Below are positions 10,365 to 21,766 of a DNA stretch of 64,000 nucleotides, piece by piece (position 1 is the first letter of the stretch; each line of letters starts with the position of its first letter). The position numbers and the translations under genes are program-made. Origin of the DNA: Sarcocystis neurona (lineage: Eukaryota; Apicomplexa; Conoidasida; Eucoccidiorida; Sarcocystidae); NCBI GenBank assembly GCA_000727475.1, contig KL647290.1, forward strand, positions 4,661,736 to 4,725,735, read 5' to 3'. Below the pieces are notes generated by a model. That model had not been told where the DNA came from. It ran no database searches and saw nothing but the letters and a program-made list of their open reading frames with translations.

Positions 10365-13300
10365 GTAAGGTTCTGAATTATTTGCCCTCTGAATCGCGAG
10401 CCGCGAAGCCGCACAAGAGGATCAATTCGGAATGGTCAGTTGATGCTGCGATCTTTCCCCTCAGTGGACAAAAGCCCAGTAACTCGGACTGTGGCGCTTA
10501 TCAAGCCGGACGCTACCGAGAAAGGCATTGTCTCTCAAATTGAAGACGCAATCCTGAATTCTGGGTTGCTTATTATTCGAAGAAAAAGATTCAGATTCAG
10601 TGTGTCTATCTTCGAGGCTTTCTATGGACATCTATCTGACCAGGCAGGCCGCTGCAGCTCAGAGCAACTACGACAACGTACATAGGTGTCTTTCAAATGG
10701 AAGCTCCCAATCATCCTGCAGCGAAAGATATTACTGGCCTGCAAGACGTGTGTTAGTGAACCGTACTGTGGTGTGTTATTCAGCCTTTCTACCAAGACCT
10801 GAGAAAATGGATGACCAGCGAGGAATCAGGTCAGCACCCTAGATGCTTGCATCCATGCTAGCACAGGACGGGATCCGTGTGCTTGTGCTCTGCAAGTTTT
10901 TCCGCGAACCCGAGATCTCCTCGCCGTCTCAGTTACTGTGGTCATGTGTTCGGTCAATCAGTGGCCATACTTCTCGAAGGGCCGGGAGCTGTACGACGTT
11001 GGAAACTCCTGTGCGGTCCGACGGACTACAGAGAGGCACAGCGGATCGGCAAACGAAGTATTCGAGCAAAGTATGGGACAGACAGCATGAGGAATGCAGT
11101 GGTGAGCTGGCCCACACAACTATCTCAATACCAGCCCCCGGTCGCTACCACCTTCAAGGTCACTGTCTGCCGCTACTTCTCTCCTGTCGCGTGCCACTGT
11201 CGCACTATAGGCTGCACGAATTCGGACGGACTCTGTATGCACCGTAGCGTATGTCTAGGTCAAATTGTGTGTTCCAATTAGCACTACTCGGATTCCGTGG
11301 CCAGCGCGCAGAAGGAAATGTACTTGCTTTTTTCCAAAAGTGAGCTCACTATGGAGAGGACCTTTGCCATCATCAAACCGGATGGGATGGAGCCCAGCAT
11401 CAAAGAGCAAGTGCTAGCAGAAATACGCAAGAAACGACTGCATATTATAAGACGTAAAGAAATCCGGCTTGACGCCACCCTTGCTAAGCGCATATACGCG
11501 GTGAGCGACCCAGTAGGCAGCATGCTACGATGCCCACAATTCCTGCGTGAGAGTACGTACGAGGAAGACCGCCAAAGAGTCTGGTGTGGTTACGTGAGAG
11601 AGAGGAACATCCCAACAGAAGTGTGGAATGCACTTTTCTCCCCTTATTGGAGAGGCCAGGCACACCGTTGGAAGGCGTAGTGCTGTGAGGTGCGCGATTA
11701 CAGTTGCTTGTGCGAGAGTTTCTGCAAAAAGGTGCCTCGTTCCTCGTCTGTTTAGGTCTTGAGGCGCCGCCTGACACCGGTGGAGCACTGCGTATCGCGA
11801 GGTTGCAGATGCGCGTGCAGGCTACTGTGGCCTCGTGTACTTGAAGTGATGACAGCTTTTGGTTCAGTCTTCAGCGTTCCTTGCGGCTGCGGCCTCACGC
11901 CGTGTTGCGTCTGTACCAGGTTCACGAAGGAAAGAACTACTTCGGCAAAATGCTCTCATATATGACAAGTGGTCCGATTGTCGTTCTGGTTCTCATGCGA
12001 GTGGGCGCCATTGAAGTATGGAAAGACGCTGTCGGGAAAAGGCAAAATCCAGGCATGCCCCCTAGGGAACAAAGCCTGCGGGGGAAATACGCAAAAGATT
12101 GTCTCCAAAACGTCGTTCACGCAGCCTCTAATGTCGAGCAAGCGGAAAAGTCAATCTGCAGCTTTTTCCCCGAGCTACCTCTCTACGCAAGTCCGGAAGT
12201 GGATTTTGTGCGCGATTACTTCTTCTGCAAAAGAGCTGCACGGGGAAAGAATATTGAGAAGTGAGTGCTGCCACCAGCAAAGGTTTTCCTGCACCTTTCA
12301 TTGAGGGACGTGTACCGAACTGGATCAAACTGCCTTCATGTCATCCTCGTCGCAGGTATACCATGGAGAAACAAGGCGTCGCCCCAACCCTCCAGCTCCT
12401 TTTATCCAGGTGAATTTTCTCTCTCCACAGTCAACATAAAACTCCATCTTCACGTGAGTCATCGTACTACTTCACTGTGATACGTTATGGTGGTGACAGC
12501 GGGAGTTACTCTCAGGAGTGCAGCCGGTTAGCTACTAGGAGCAGTGATTGTGTAACTGTAACTGGTTGCCTAATGCAGGGGTCTTAAGGAGCTCTGTGCG
12601 GTCAGGCCCACCGGCCTAAAAGCAGTGCGGTGGCTCGCGGATTGGTTAGAAAAGAACGGAAAAGCTCAGCACGATGAGACAATGCGAGGAAGTGAACTCG
12701 CAGGTTGGTGGAGCCTGTTACTTTAAGGACCACATATTACCAATCATGTCTTATAGGCTCACCACGTCACAGAAGCCGCCGCCACGTAGGCACACCTCGA
12801 CACTTGAACAAGCACCGACAGGTCCTAAAACGTACATGTATACGCAAAGGAGAGATGCTAAAGCAAACGGGTATCTTTTAGAACACTACTCTGAATGCAT
12901 GCTTTGGTCCACCGCACAGAACACGTTTTCCCTTGAGGGGGATGACGACAATCGTGCACTTTTCTTCCTGACAGCGGGCTTGGTGCAGTTCCTGCCCCCC
13001 CTGAATAAATTGTCTGTAACCGTAATAGACCTGCGCATGCCTTCCTGGCCACCTGATCGTATAACTCCACGTCTCGAGTTTTCTCATACTGCAGTTTTGA
13101 CGCTCACGTTTCTCGATCTACTATTCACCTCTTTATACAAAGATAAGCCGTATGTTGCTTCGCGTAAATCCGTTCGTCAACAGTACCAGATTCCTGGATG
13201 CATATACGTATGGGTTTCTAACTGGTCCATGACTGTGTGACAGTGTAACTTGCGACAATGTGAGGAGAGAGTTTTTCTTGAAGGCAAAGCCGCGCGGGCA

Positions 13301-16300
13301 ACCCTCGTTCAGGTATAGAACTCCGCGTTTTTAGCTAAATATACTTTTTTGCACGTCGTTCTTTGCGTTGTCCTGCTGAGAGAGCAGAACAGCACACGAG
13401 GAATATAATACGCATTAATAAAGACTCTCTTCCACCGCCAATCTTGGCTCGCGAGCCTCTTTCAAAGCCCTTCTACATTCGAGTCATAGGACCTCCGTCT
13501 TCGGGGAGATCTTCTCTTTGCAGGAAGATTGCGGAGGAGACCGGTTATACAGCCTTAGTCTACAGTAGGCGATGTCCCAGTACTGACCGTGTGCCCCGTA
13601 CAGATAGAAGATTCTTCACAGGCACAGATGTTTAGCCTAGCGTCTTTTACGGAAGCAACTCAAGAAGATGAGAACCGCACAAAGCTGACAGAGTGACAGT
13701 ACGGGGGGAAGCAGTCGCTGTACGGAAAATACTAAGTGCGCGTTTCGGCAAATGTACTTTGCTTCTGCCGCAACACAGAGAACGTGATGGCTGAAGAGGT
13801 CAACGCCGGTTCGGCGATTGGCCAGTTAATCAAAGAAAAGACAGAAGGCGGGATTTCACTCCCTCTGTCTCTCCAAGCGAAGCTATGGAAGAAGGTGTTT
13901 AGCAGCAAGCAGCAAGTGCGCCGATTCGTACTTCACGATAATCTCTGTACCTTGGAACAAGCCAAATATCTGGACAACCAACTCGGGCCACCTGTCGTAA
14001 CGATTTTTTTAAAGTGCTCAACACAGCTCGCGCCAGAAACACCTACAGGTAGGTACGACGTGCTGAACAGACCAGACGTATTGAAGTGTAAAAAGCCGGT
14101 ACTTGTGGAAGAGACAGTCCGTAATCTGTGTATTCCGTACGCGTGGACAACTTGCCGCCGCGGCTGCAATTCGATCACCGCACCTCATAGTGATACATCA
14201 CAGATATGAAATCTGTGGGCGGGATGTAAAGTCATCGTGTGCTACCATGGGTTTGTTAGCTTCGCCCCTGAAAAGTCCGTAGTGTGCCGGTTTTTCTGCC
14301 TACATAGCGGCAGACAGAGACACCGCGAATATCAGTACGGCTGTCGAAAACATTGAAGTTCTGCAGGAGTATTACGAAGGCTGGGGGAAGGTAAGCGTCA
14401 GGATTTGTAGGTCTTTGCTTGCGTAGGAACAAATGATCCACGGTTGAGGCAGCGGTGGGAGAACTGTCTGTCTGCTCTGCTGTTCAGCGTGACAAGGTTC
14501 AGAAGTGCGTCGTGCTGCCCAAAGTGAAGATCATAGCGATTGCACGTGCCCTTTTTCCCTGTGCTTGTCCTGTGACCCCGTAGGTATTTGAAGTAGACGC
14601 ATCGCAGCCTGTTTGCTCTATGTACAAAGCAGTCCGCTCGCTCCTGTTTCCGACTGTGACACTCATTTTTGCGGATGCTAAACTTGACGCCGCGGCAATA
14701 GCAGGCGCTGTAAAGGACCACCACGGTCTTTTACACATAGACACTTTTGCACTACTGAAACAAGAAGCCCGCGTCAAGCCAGCAGTTGCAACAATCCTCT
14801 CTTCCGGAGCTCCTCCCCCAGCATCTCTCGTGTGCCCTCTTGTCGTCGACAAATTACAAGAGTTACTAGCAAAAGGTAATGGTGCCAATTTTCCTTTGCG
14901 AGTTGCCCCCGCGGCTTTGCAATTCTGTCGACGCACCTCAGTGATATGTCTCATATATAGTGTATTCCCCACTGAGCATACGTGCGAGATCCCGGCACCG
15001 CAGCATCTGAGTTCCTCGACTGCGTTGGCAATATTTTCACAGGTGACGACGCCTTCGTCATAACCGACTTTCCCAAATCACTGAAACAGCTCAAATTTTT
15101 CGAGGAAAAGGTATGGATTGACGATACACGTGTATACGCACTATTGAGAAACTATACATAGCAACGGTTTGAGAAAATTGGATACGCGGCAGTAATACGG
15201 CGTCGTCAACGCCGAGGCGTTCTTTTCAGGCGGAGACAGCGAGTCTTCAAAGGAGACAATGTCACAGTGACCGGGTTTTGCCGTGGGCGCCCTGTCGGTA
15301 TTCTTCTCAAAGCGCGATGTATAACGTTGAACTGACAGTCCCACAACTTGTGTCATTGCTGCGTAGATTCCATGTAGCATCACAGCCGTGCGAATTGTCG
15401 CTTCGCTGGCGACGCTAAAGGTCTTGACCAGAGATTTGTCTACCAGCGGAGTCACGTCGATCCTAGCAAGAGAAACACAGCAAAAAAGCTACAGATCTCA
15501 AGAAATGAACTCCCTTTTCCAGCATCTGGAGGTAGGTACATTGATGTTTTCGTATAAAAAACTTTGCGCCTCTTTCGCCTTTATGTAGGTTTACCCAACA
15601 GCAAGTTCCCTTTCACGCGTGTAAAAATCTGCTCCCACAATGCAGGTGTGGAGCACGCGTATAGGGGTAGTCGCTTTAAAAATCATAACAAGGCAGTTAT
15701 CTGCGTTCGCCTCTTATTCAAACGGCACACCTGTTTTACTCGAAAGGTTCCTGCGTGATCCCGGACACCCTTTGTGTGTTTGTAATGCGCGGCTGCCGTG
15801 TCTCAGGCCCGCGAATGTCTCAGGACAATTGACTGTGACTTTCTGCGAACATGCCCTTTGGCCGAGTCTGTGACGTCGGCAACGGCGAGGCTGGCCACCC
15901 TTGTGCTACGTGAGCTTCGGCCCAAAATCATCCTCCTTGTCGGACCCTCTTCGTCTGACCTGAACAAAGTGTGCAGGGCGCTGCGCACACTGCGGCGAAA
16001 CTGTGGCGTCGTGGACTGCCACGCCGCAGTATGTTGCGAAGTCGCAAGCGACACCGCGCTGGGGGAACAAATGAAGGTATGGGTACTTGTACTAGGGAAA
16101 GCTGAGTCATTATTCCTTGAAAGCGGATCGCGCTGTGCAAGAGCACCCTTAGGACGACAAAGCGACATCAAATGTCCAGTTAAACTGTCAGACGCCTGCA
16201 AGACATTGGTGATCGTGTTGTACGAGGCAGGCGGTTCTAACTGCTTTAGAAGGTCTGAGACTAATGTTTTGGACCACGAAGGGAGAAAAACATATTTTTT

Positions 16301-19300
16301 CATAACGCTGGCATTCTTGATACTTACTGCAGGCAGGAAAGGGGGTGGACACAGTGGTGCGTCTTCTGCAAAAAGTTGTACAGCATAGCCGATCGACCAC
16401 ACTCATTGTTACGCACCTTCCTACATCGTGGTCGGATCGCGAGATTGAAGCTTTCTCAGAAGAGGTCGACGTGGAATGGCTGATCAACATCAAGGCACCT
16501 CGACTGCCGACAGGTTTGATATGATACACTATGTCAAAACAGAAGTTCTGTATGATGTGGGAAAAGCGCACCATGGCACAATCGAGGTCTTTTGTGGCTT
16601 CACCTTACCAGAAATTTCGTGTACTGTAGAGCCTTCTCGACAGTAACCTCTGTATTTGGCAGGCACGCTGGCTCCGCAGGGGAAAAATACCGCATTGCGA
16701 GAATGTTCTTTGCATCCCTGCGTGGTTTGTCTGTTCCTCGACTTGTCTGCAGAGCGTTCTGATAAAGAAGAGGACTACTCACAGCTGAGGGCGCCTTTCA
16801 CCAAGCGATTGACAAAAGTCTTTACTAAAAAGGTACGCTGAGCACCGTTAGAGAAAGTGGGTGCACTACGCCCAGTTCTCACATACTGCACACGCAGCAA
16901 CGTCGAATGAAAGGCTTTCGAAGAGGCTGCGCAGCCAATGGATCTTCCTAAGCAAGCACTTTCACACAACCAAATGATCGCTGGAGCGCACTCAGTGAAG
17001 CAGGGGTAATATCGTCGTAATGGAAAGTCACTTCAGACCCTTGACTGTCTTTGCAGGGTAAAGTTATCAGGCTAAAAGAGGGGATCTGCAGCGAACCTAT
17101 TGAGGTTGTCGCCGGAGAAATTATGAGGTAAGGGACTAAAAGTTCTTATGTTTGATGGATAGCAGAGGAGGTCCTCATGACAAGAGCGTTGCACGAAACG
17201 TGTGCATCACTCGGTACTGTGGATGTGCCACCTGTCCAAGTGTCGCGCAGCAGACTGGCATGCGTTCATGTTTGCATAAGGATGAAAAGCTGCTGTTTTG
17301 CTCATCAGAAGGATCACGCCCCCAATAACCGCTATCGTTGCGCCGCCTACGGTTGAAGTAGCAGCGGTTGTCAACACGCTGAAGGAAACCTATGGATACA
17401 AAGTTCTCCCAGACATGGGTGAGCACATCAAAGCCTTCACTGTTTTCAACCGCCTACAGTAGCAGATCTGTCGTCTGCAACCGTCGCATCGCAGTAGAAG
17501 CGTAAGGGTATACTGCTCTGTCTACGCGATTTTCGGTGCCCGTAAGCGAAATCCTTTCCACAGTGCTGTTCGCGGTGCTGAGAGTGACTTTTTGATGCAG
17601 GCGGTCTTGTGCGAGCTGCCAAGGGTTCACAAAAACTGACGAAGCAGGAGCTTGCAGCACTTAAGGCTGATGATAGATCACCTATGGAGCCAGACATTCT
17701 GGCGGCAGTGGTGGCAGCAGCGTTGAACTCAGACCCGACGCTCCAAGGCTCTTCTTGCGTTTTGATAGGCTACCCGCAGACAGTACAAGAAGTAAGATCC
17801 TGAAGATTAAGGTCTGCTCTGGACCTGTCGTGTGGCACGCCAGGAAAAGAGTCGACGATCGGTGTTCTTTACTGAGTTTCTGCTGGAATGCCGTGGACCA
17901 GTACTCCATGAGAAATCGCGTGTCGTCCTCGCGTTACCGTTCCTCCACTCTGCAGGCTGGAGCTTTTGAGAAAAGAGGACTGAAAATAGAAAAATTAGTT
18001 CGAATATCCACATCCGTCGAGGTAAGGCAACAACTGTATTTCGCTGCTCTTGGCAACACATGGTACTTGTACACGACATCAAGTACGCGCCGCAAGCGCT
18101 GTCAATGCGCCTGGGAATCTTGCAGGAAGCCTTTGAGCGGCTGCAAAATGAGGATGATCGGGAAGCTGAAAATTCCGAAGACCTCGAGCTAGATGTGCAG
18201 ACCTATGCTTTGAAAACAGGTACCTCCGCAGAAAACTTTCGAGAAGAAGAATGCGTACTAGAGTTAGGCGGTCCGCTGGTTGCTATTCGACGCTCAGATT
18301 TGATGTGATCCGTGTGCTTTCTCTCCTTTGTGGACAGTACACGCTTTTTTGTCTCCCTAGACTGCAACTTCGTGAAGGACTAACACCTGTGAAGTGCGCC
18401 CTTATGCCGTCGCAGAGGACCTCGCAAATCACTTCAAGAGTCAGGGAAAGCTGGTCGATCTGAACACCGCCGCAGGTGACCTCGGAGAGCTGACACGAAA
18501 GCTTCTTTGCCCCGAGATTTTCCTTTTCCCAACAGCGCATCTCTCTGCATCGTTGAAAGACGAACTTTCCGCTTTTCTGTCGAAGAAGCACAACTGCGTC
18601 GCCTTAGACGTTAGCACACTTTGCACTACCGGTACGTGCTGTGTCAGTGTCCACCCGACGCAGCGTCGACACCTTAACGATTGTAGTAGAACGGACACCC
18701 CAAAACACAAGTGCACTACAGAGGAATGTCCAGTCAAAAAACTGTTTTTGTGACACCTTCAAAAGGGCCGTTGTCAATTGGTGTAGCCCACAAGAGACCT
18801 AGACGCTCCAAACTAGAGCGGGTTCGCAACTTGCATCATAACGTGCATATGTACTTCTCACAGAAGAAGCGGGGAAGACTCTGCCAATAGAAGAACTGTA
18901 CCACGACAAGGTAAAGCATAAGTATACATATATGGTAGGATAGTGTTGTCTTGAATTCAACGCTCAGTGGCTTGCACTGATCGTCACTGTTGCCGTCCAC
19001 GTTTGCGGCCATGTCGCACGAGTGACGGGTAAAGGAATACTCATTCATTCGTTTTATCGAACGCAACAGCGTCTATGCATTGACACGAATGTGTATTCTT
19101 TTTCAGTAGACCATTTATACATTTTTGTTATAAGTGTATTCGCTTGCTGATGCAGCCGCTGTCAAGAGCCGGTGCAACCGCACACCCCGAGGCAGCTCGT
19201 TTCGAACCAAGTAAAACCTTGTTATTTGATGATGTGTAATTTCGTGTAGGTAGCCGTAGGCTCCCGCGATACGGTCGCCTGCCGACATCTCAACGTGAAT

Positions 19301-21647
19301 GTTTTGGAACTCCTCGCAACCGCGGTGAAACAGTATCCCGGCAGGAGAATACTCTTTACTGGCTTCCCTTTCGCGGTGAGTGCACAAGATGTGAGAGAGA
19401 AAAGTTCCAAAGGTTCAGGTCGTTCACCGCCTGTAGCCTCTCTTAAGAGTCACAGGGACGGGGTTTTCAGCAGGCGACGGTGACGCCGTGTCGTGAGCCG
19501 TGTTCCTGTTTGTACTAATATCCTGGAGTGCATCGCCATTTGTGCTACTCTTTCCTGCAAGCCGTTGGAACCACAAACTTCGGGCGTATTTGAGCAAGTC
19601 CTTCAGCTAAAGCAAATGTGCCGTATTGAAGGTAAGTTGTAGATTCCCCTCCAACCCCCCCCCCGACCCACACACACACAAATAAGCCTTCGGAAGGGCT
19701 ACCCAGTGCGACAGACCGGTCGTACACTGCAAAACACAGGCAGCGCTGTATCACCCAAAACCACGCGGCCCAGCAACCAGTTTCTGCGAGACAAGTGGGC
19801 CTGTGTCAAAGATTCGCCACAAAAGCGATTTTTCTTTCAAAGATCACTAATTGTACCATGTGGTTCACGTGCAGGCCTCATCCTGCTGGATGTGCCGGCC
19901 TGTGAATTCGACAATTTAAAATGCCCCCGCTCACTTCTTCATCAACTGGATCTCTCCGTGAGTTTACACTTAAGAGTAAACGGTCGTTTTCATGACAGGG
20001 AAGTCGGGCAACGTGGAAAGTAGATCTCCAGGTTAAACACTTCTGTCCAAACTGAGAAAATACGCGTTGCAAGAGGCTGAAGGGTAGCTACCGTCGCTGG
20101 AGGTAGACGCGACCGGCTCCGTGTCAACGTCCTCATAGAGCTGCATGTGCTTGATTTTGATTTGCAATTCTGCCTCTCCTGAAGCTGACACAGCTGATCG
20201 AACACGTATACTCTACGAATGATCTGCTGATGTCCTCATTGAGCGGCACACTGAAGAGTCAAGCGCGCCTCACACTTCAGGTTCGTACACACCTCCACGA
20301 ACTACTCACGTGTGCACATTACTTGACGCGACACAAGATTCCAGCGTCGAGTTTGACAAAACCGGTGCTTCACCAGATTTCAAGCCCGCCGGAGAAATGG
20401 TACGGCGGATTGAGCTTTCTCAGTTGTATATTTGCGAGGTCACGGCGTGGCGCTGAGGCGCGCCGTAACGTGAATGCGACAAGTCGGATCTAGTGCATTT
20501 TGTGGTTGCTGCGCTCACCGCAGAGTGGGAACTCTTTGAAGGACATCAAGCGGGCGATCGAGAAGCAAACGATTCTGCATTGTTCTGTTGGGACGCTAGG
20601 GAGAGCGACCGTTTCCGCGTAGAATATTTCTGCGTGAATGTTGGGGTTTGTTTTTTTTCTGACGTGCTGCCCCGCGAGGTGCAGCGGAACACAATTGGAC
20701 ACTCTGAATGTCCTGCGGCAGACCGTAGTGGTCGCCCTGTCGCCGTCTGTGCCTCAGTCACACTCACCAAAATCACTTAGATGTACACAGGTTGGCTCTA
20801 CTGCGTGATTTGTCAAGAAAAGTTGACTGGTGTGGCAGAATACTGAAACCGGCGCAAAACAAACAGGTACGTAGGGCACTGCAGAAGAAGAGGATGGAAG
20901 TCATTAAATGAGATATACCTGACAAGAACACTAATAACAAAAATTGTAACACAGTTCCACGCAGCGATACTGCCGCCCGAAACAAAATTCGAATATGTTT
21001 TTTGCATGACGAACTCTTATCTACATCCGCAGGAAAATTTGGAAGGACACCCCTTTTCATAGATGTTACGCACATGCACTACTTACACACGCATTCGCAG
21101 CGGCCTCTATGCAGCTCTCTGAAACTGCAGCTTTATACAACGCGCGCCAGGTGTACTTCGTCACACACCATATCTGCTCTTTATTCTCGCCCTGCCACAT
21201 CATGCGGCGGCACAAGAGCAAATCAACTGAAGTGTGTCCAGAACAGTGGGGGTCATCAGTGTGGTTCCAGTCCAATAACCTGTTGACGCAAGGACAGGCT
21301 CAGACAGACTGATGGAGTGGGTTTGTCTTTGCCCAGTCACTGTCATGGATGATAAAACATTGTTCCACCTCCACCAGTGGAAAACCTTCATTTGCAGAAA
21401 GGCCGTCGGCGAACGCTGTACAGAGCCAGGTTGCCAAAGGCCGCATAGCTGAGTTCGCTGGAGTGCGGCGGTGGTCCTTTTCCGATGTGATTCAGCAAGT
21501 GTACCTAGCGGCGTCGGTGTTGTGTGCACTTTTAACGCTGATGCGGATGAGACTGAATTCAGCTTATTCAATGCTAGGGTCTTACCAGAGTGGCGCCGCG
21601 GCGCCAAGTCAACGTGGTCGTCTACTAAAATCTTCGAAGTGCTATAG
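9292..21647 (+). CDS. Multidomain NDK x3 - DPY-30 - adenylate kinase x5 protein, probable axonemal
   Basis: This is one gene of more than 25 exons. The chain is continuous in phase from 9263 to 12703 apart from two unsettled joins in NDK2 (10.63-10.78 and 11.10-11.31 kb). Order: NDK1 (9263-10364), NDK2 (10465-11101 and beyond), NDK3 (11312-12260), a DPY-30 motif (12356-12703), then repeated adenylate-kinase-like folds from 13388 to about 20 kb. NDK plus DPY-30 is the plan of radial-spoke and axonemal NDKs (NME5/RSP23 type), triple NDKs occur in NME8, and serial AK domains in AK9; this protein seems to combine all three. Only NDK3 keeps the catalytic His, and the AK P-loops are eroded, so a structural or regulatory axoneme role is inferred, which fits the flagellated microgamete. 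The start is uncertain: ATG 9292 lies inside the first recognised exon and no thioredoxin domain was found upstream. The last exon probably ends at TAG 21645-21647. Not all exons between 19.4 and 21.3 kb were resolved. Confidence 0.7.
10465..11270 (+). other. NDK domain 2 (KPD intact, His not seen)
   Basis: The exon from 10465 carries RTVALIKPDATEKG and ends near 10630-10680; its donor is not settled. Exon 10784-10829 reads PFYQDLRKWMTSEES and exon 10962-11101 carries AILLEGPGAVRRWKLLCGPT and RAKYGTDSMRNAV. The next exon, after the acceptor near 11209, should hold the active-site segment; neither readable frame gives a His after RNAV. The domain therefore keeps the nucleotide-binding core but probably not catalysis. 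Confidence 0.72.
11312..12260 (+). other. NDK domain 3 (catalytic His present)
   Basis: Exons 11312-11500 and 11920-12260 join in phase 0. They carry ERTFAIIKPDG, the MTSGPIVVLVL strand, SLRGKYAKD and NVVHAASN, where the His aligns with the phosphohistidine of NDK (normally NxxHGSDS). The domain ends in SFFPELPLYASPEVD. It is the best-conserved of the three and the only likely active one. Confidence 0.82.
12356..12703 (+). other. DPY-30-like motif after NDK3
   Basis: Exons 12356-12409 and 12579-12703 join in phase 2 and carry QGVAPTLQLLL followed by GLKELCAVRPTGLKAVRWLA and DWLEKN. This matches the DPY-30 dimerisation pattern GLxELCxxRPxxPxxWLAxWLxxNN, also found behind the NDK domain of the radial-spoke protein RSP23/NME5. 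In those proteins it docks to an amphipathic helix of a spoke subunit. Confidence 0.68.
13388..14390 (+). other. Adenylate kinase-like domain 1
   Basis: Exons 13388-13564, 13779-14048 and 14308-14390 agree in phase. The P-loop reads GPPSSGRSS in place of GxPGSGKGT, so the Lys is Arg. Then come the NMP-binding helix (NVMAEEVNAGSAIGQLIKEK), the core strand RFVLHDNLCTLEQAKYLD (normally GFLLDGFPRTxxQAxxLD, so the substrate-binding Arg is lost) and the C-terminal VLQEYYEGWGK. The fold is recognisable but catalysis is unlikely. Confidence 0.7.
14584..15110 (+). other. Adenylate kinase-like domain 2, strongly degenerate
   Basis: Exons 14584-14875 and 15043-15110 join in phase 1. The first strand and loop read TVTLIFADAKLDAAAIAGAV, with no P-loop left. 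The core strand GDDAFVITDFPKSLKQLKFF corresponds to GFLLDGFPRTxxQ. Domain assignment rests on this strand, the spacing and the neighbouring AK units. Confidence 0.55.
15807..16513 (+). other. Adenylate kinase-like domain 3, degenerate
   Basis: Exons 15807-16076 and 16333-16513 carry RPKIILLVGPSSSDLNKVCR as first strand and loop (P-loop Gly/Lys lost) and then TTLIVTHLPTSWSDREIEAF as the core strand. An exon near 16.66-16.84 kb (LFLDLSAERSDKEED) and a short one at about 17057-17128 may complete it. Confidence 0.55.
17309..18218 (+). other. Adenylate kinase-like domain 4, degenerate
   Basis: Exons 17309-17418, 17601-17791 and 17956-18021, plus a further exon to about 18218, carry ITAIVAPPTVEVAAVVNTLK (first strand and loop without Gly/Lys), LAALKADDRSPMEPDILAAV (NMP helix region), SSCVLIGYPQTVQE (the GFLLDGFPRT strand) and GLKIEKLVRISTSVE. 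The first two joins agree in phase 1 and 0. Confidence 0.6.
18395..20025 (+). other. Adenylate kinase-like domain 5, degenerate
   Basis: Exon 18395-18631 carries PEIFLFPTAHLSASLKDELS as the first strand and loop. Exon 18864-18910 reads EAGKTLPIEELYHDK, and exon 19250-19375 reads ELLATAVKQYP followed by RRILFTGFPFA, a good match to the GFLLDGFPRT strand but without Arg. A further exon from 19875 (AGLILLDVPACEFDNL) may finish the unit. Plausible coding segments of the same gene continue to 21.3 kb. Confidence 0.55.
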
Positions 21648-21766
21648 CTGTCTTACTGGGAAAGTGGCGTACTCTACCCCTTCGCCAGATCGTCCTTAAG
21701 GCACAACTTACCGTCTGTTTCGAGAGTTTCGGACACAGTGAAGCCAAAAGAGCATGCGTTTTGCGG

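Noticed and set aside
21349..21647. In-frame TGA in the last exon of the NDK/AK gene, suggesting a selenocysteine codon, and a CCCH-like Cys pattern before it
   Set aside because: A short intron from CCAG|GTTGCC to GATTCAG removes the TGA and keeps the frame to the stop at 21647. I could not recognise a SECIS element downstream, so ordinary splicing is the simpler reading.
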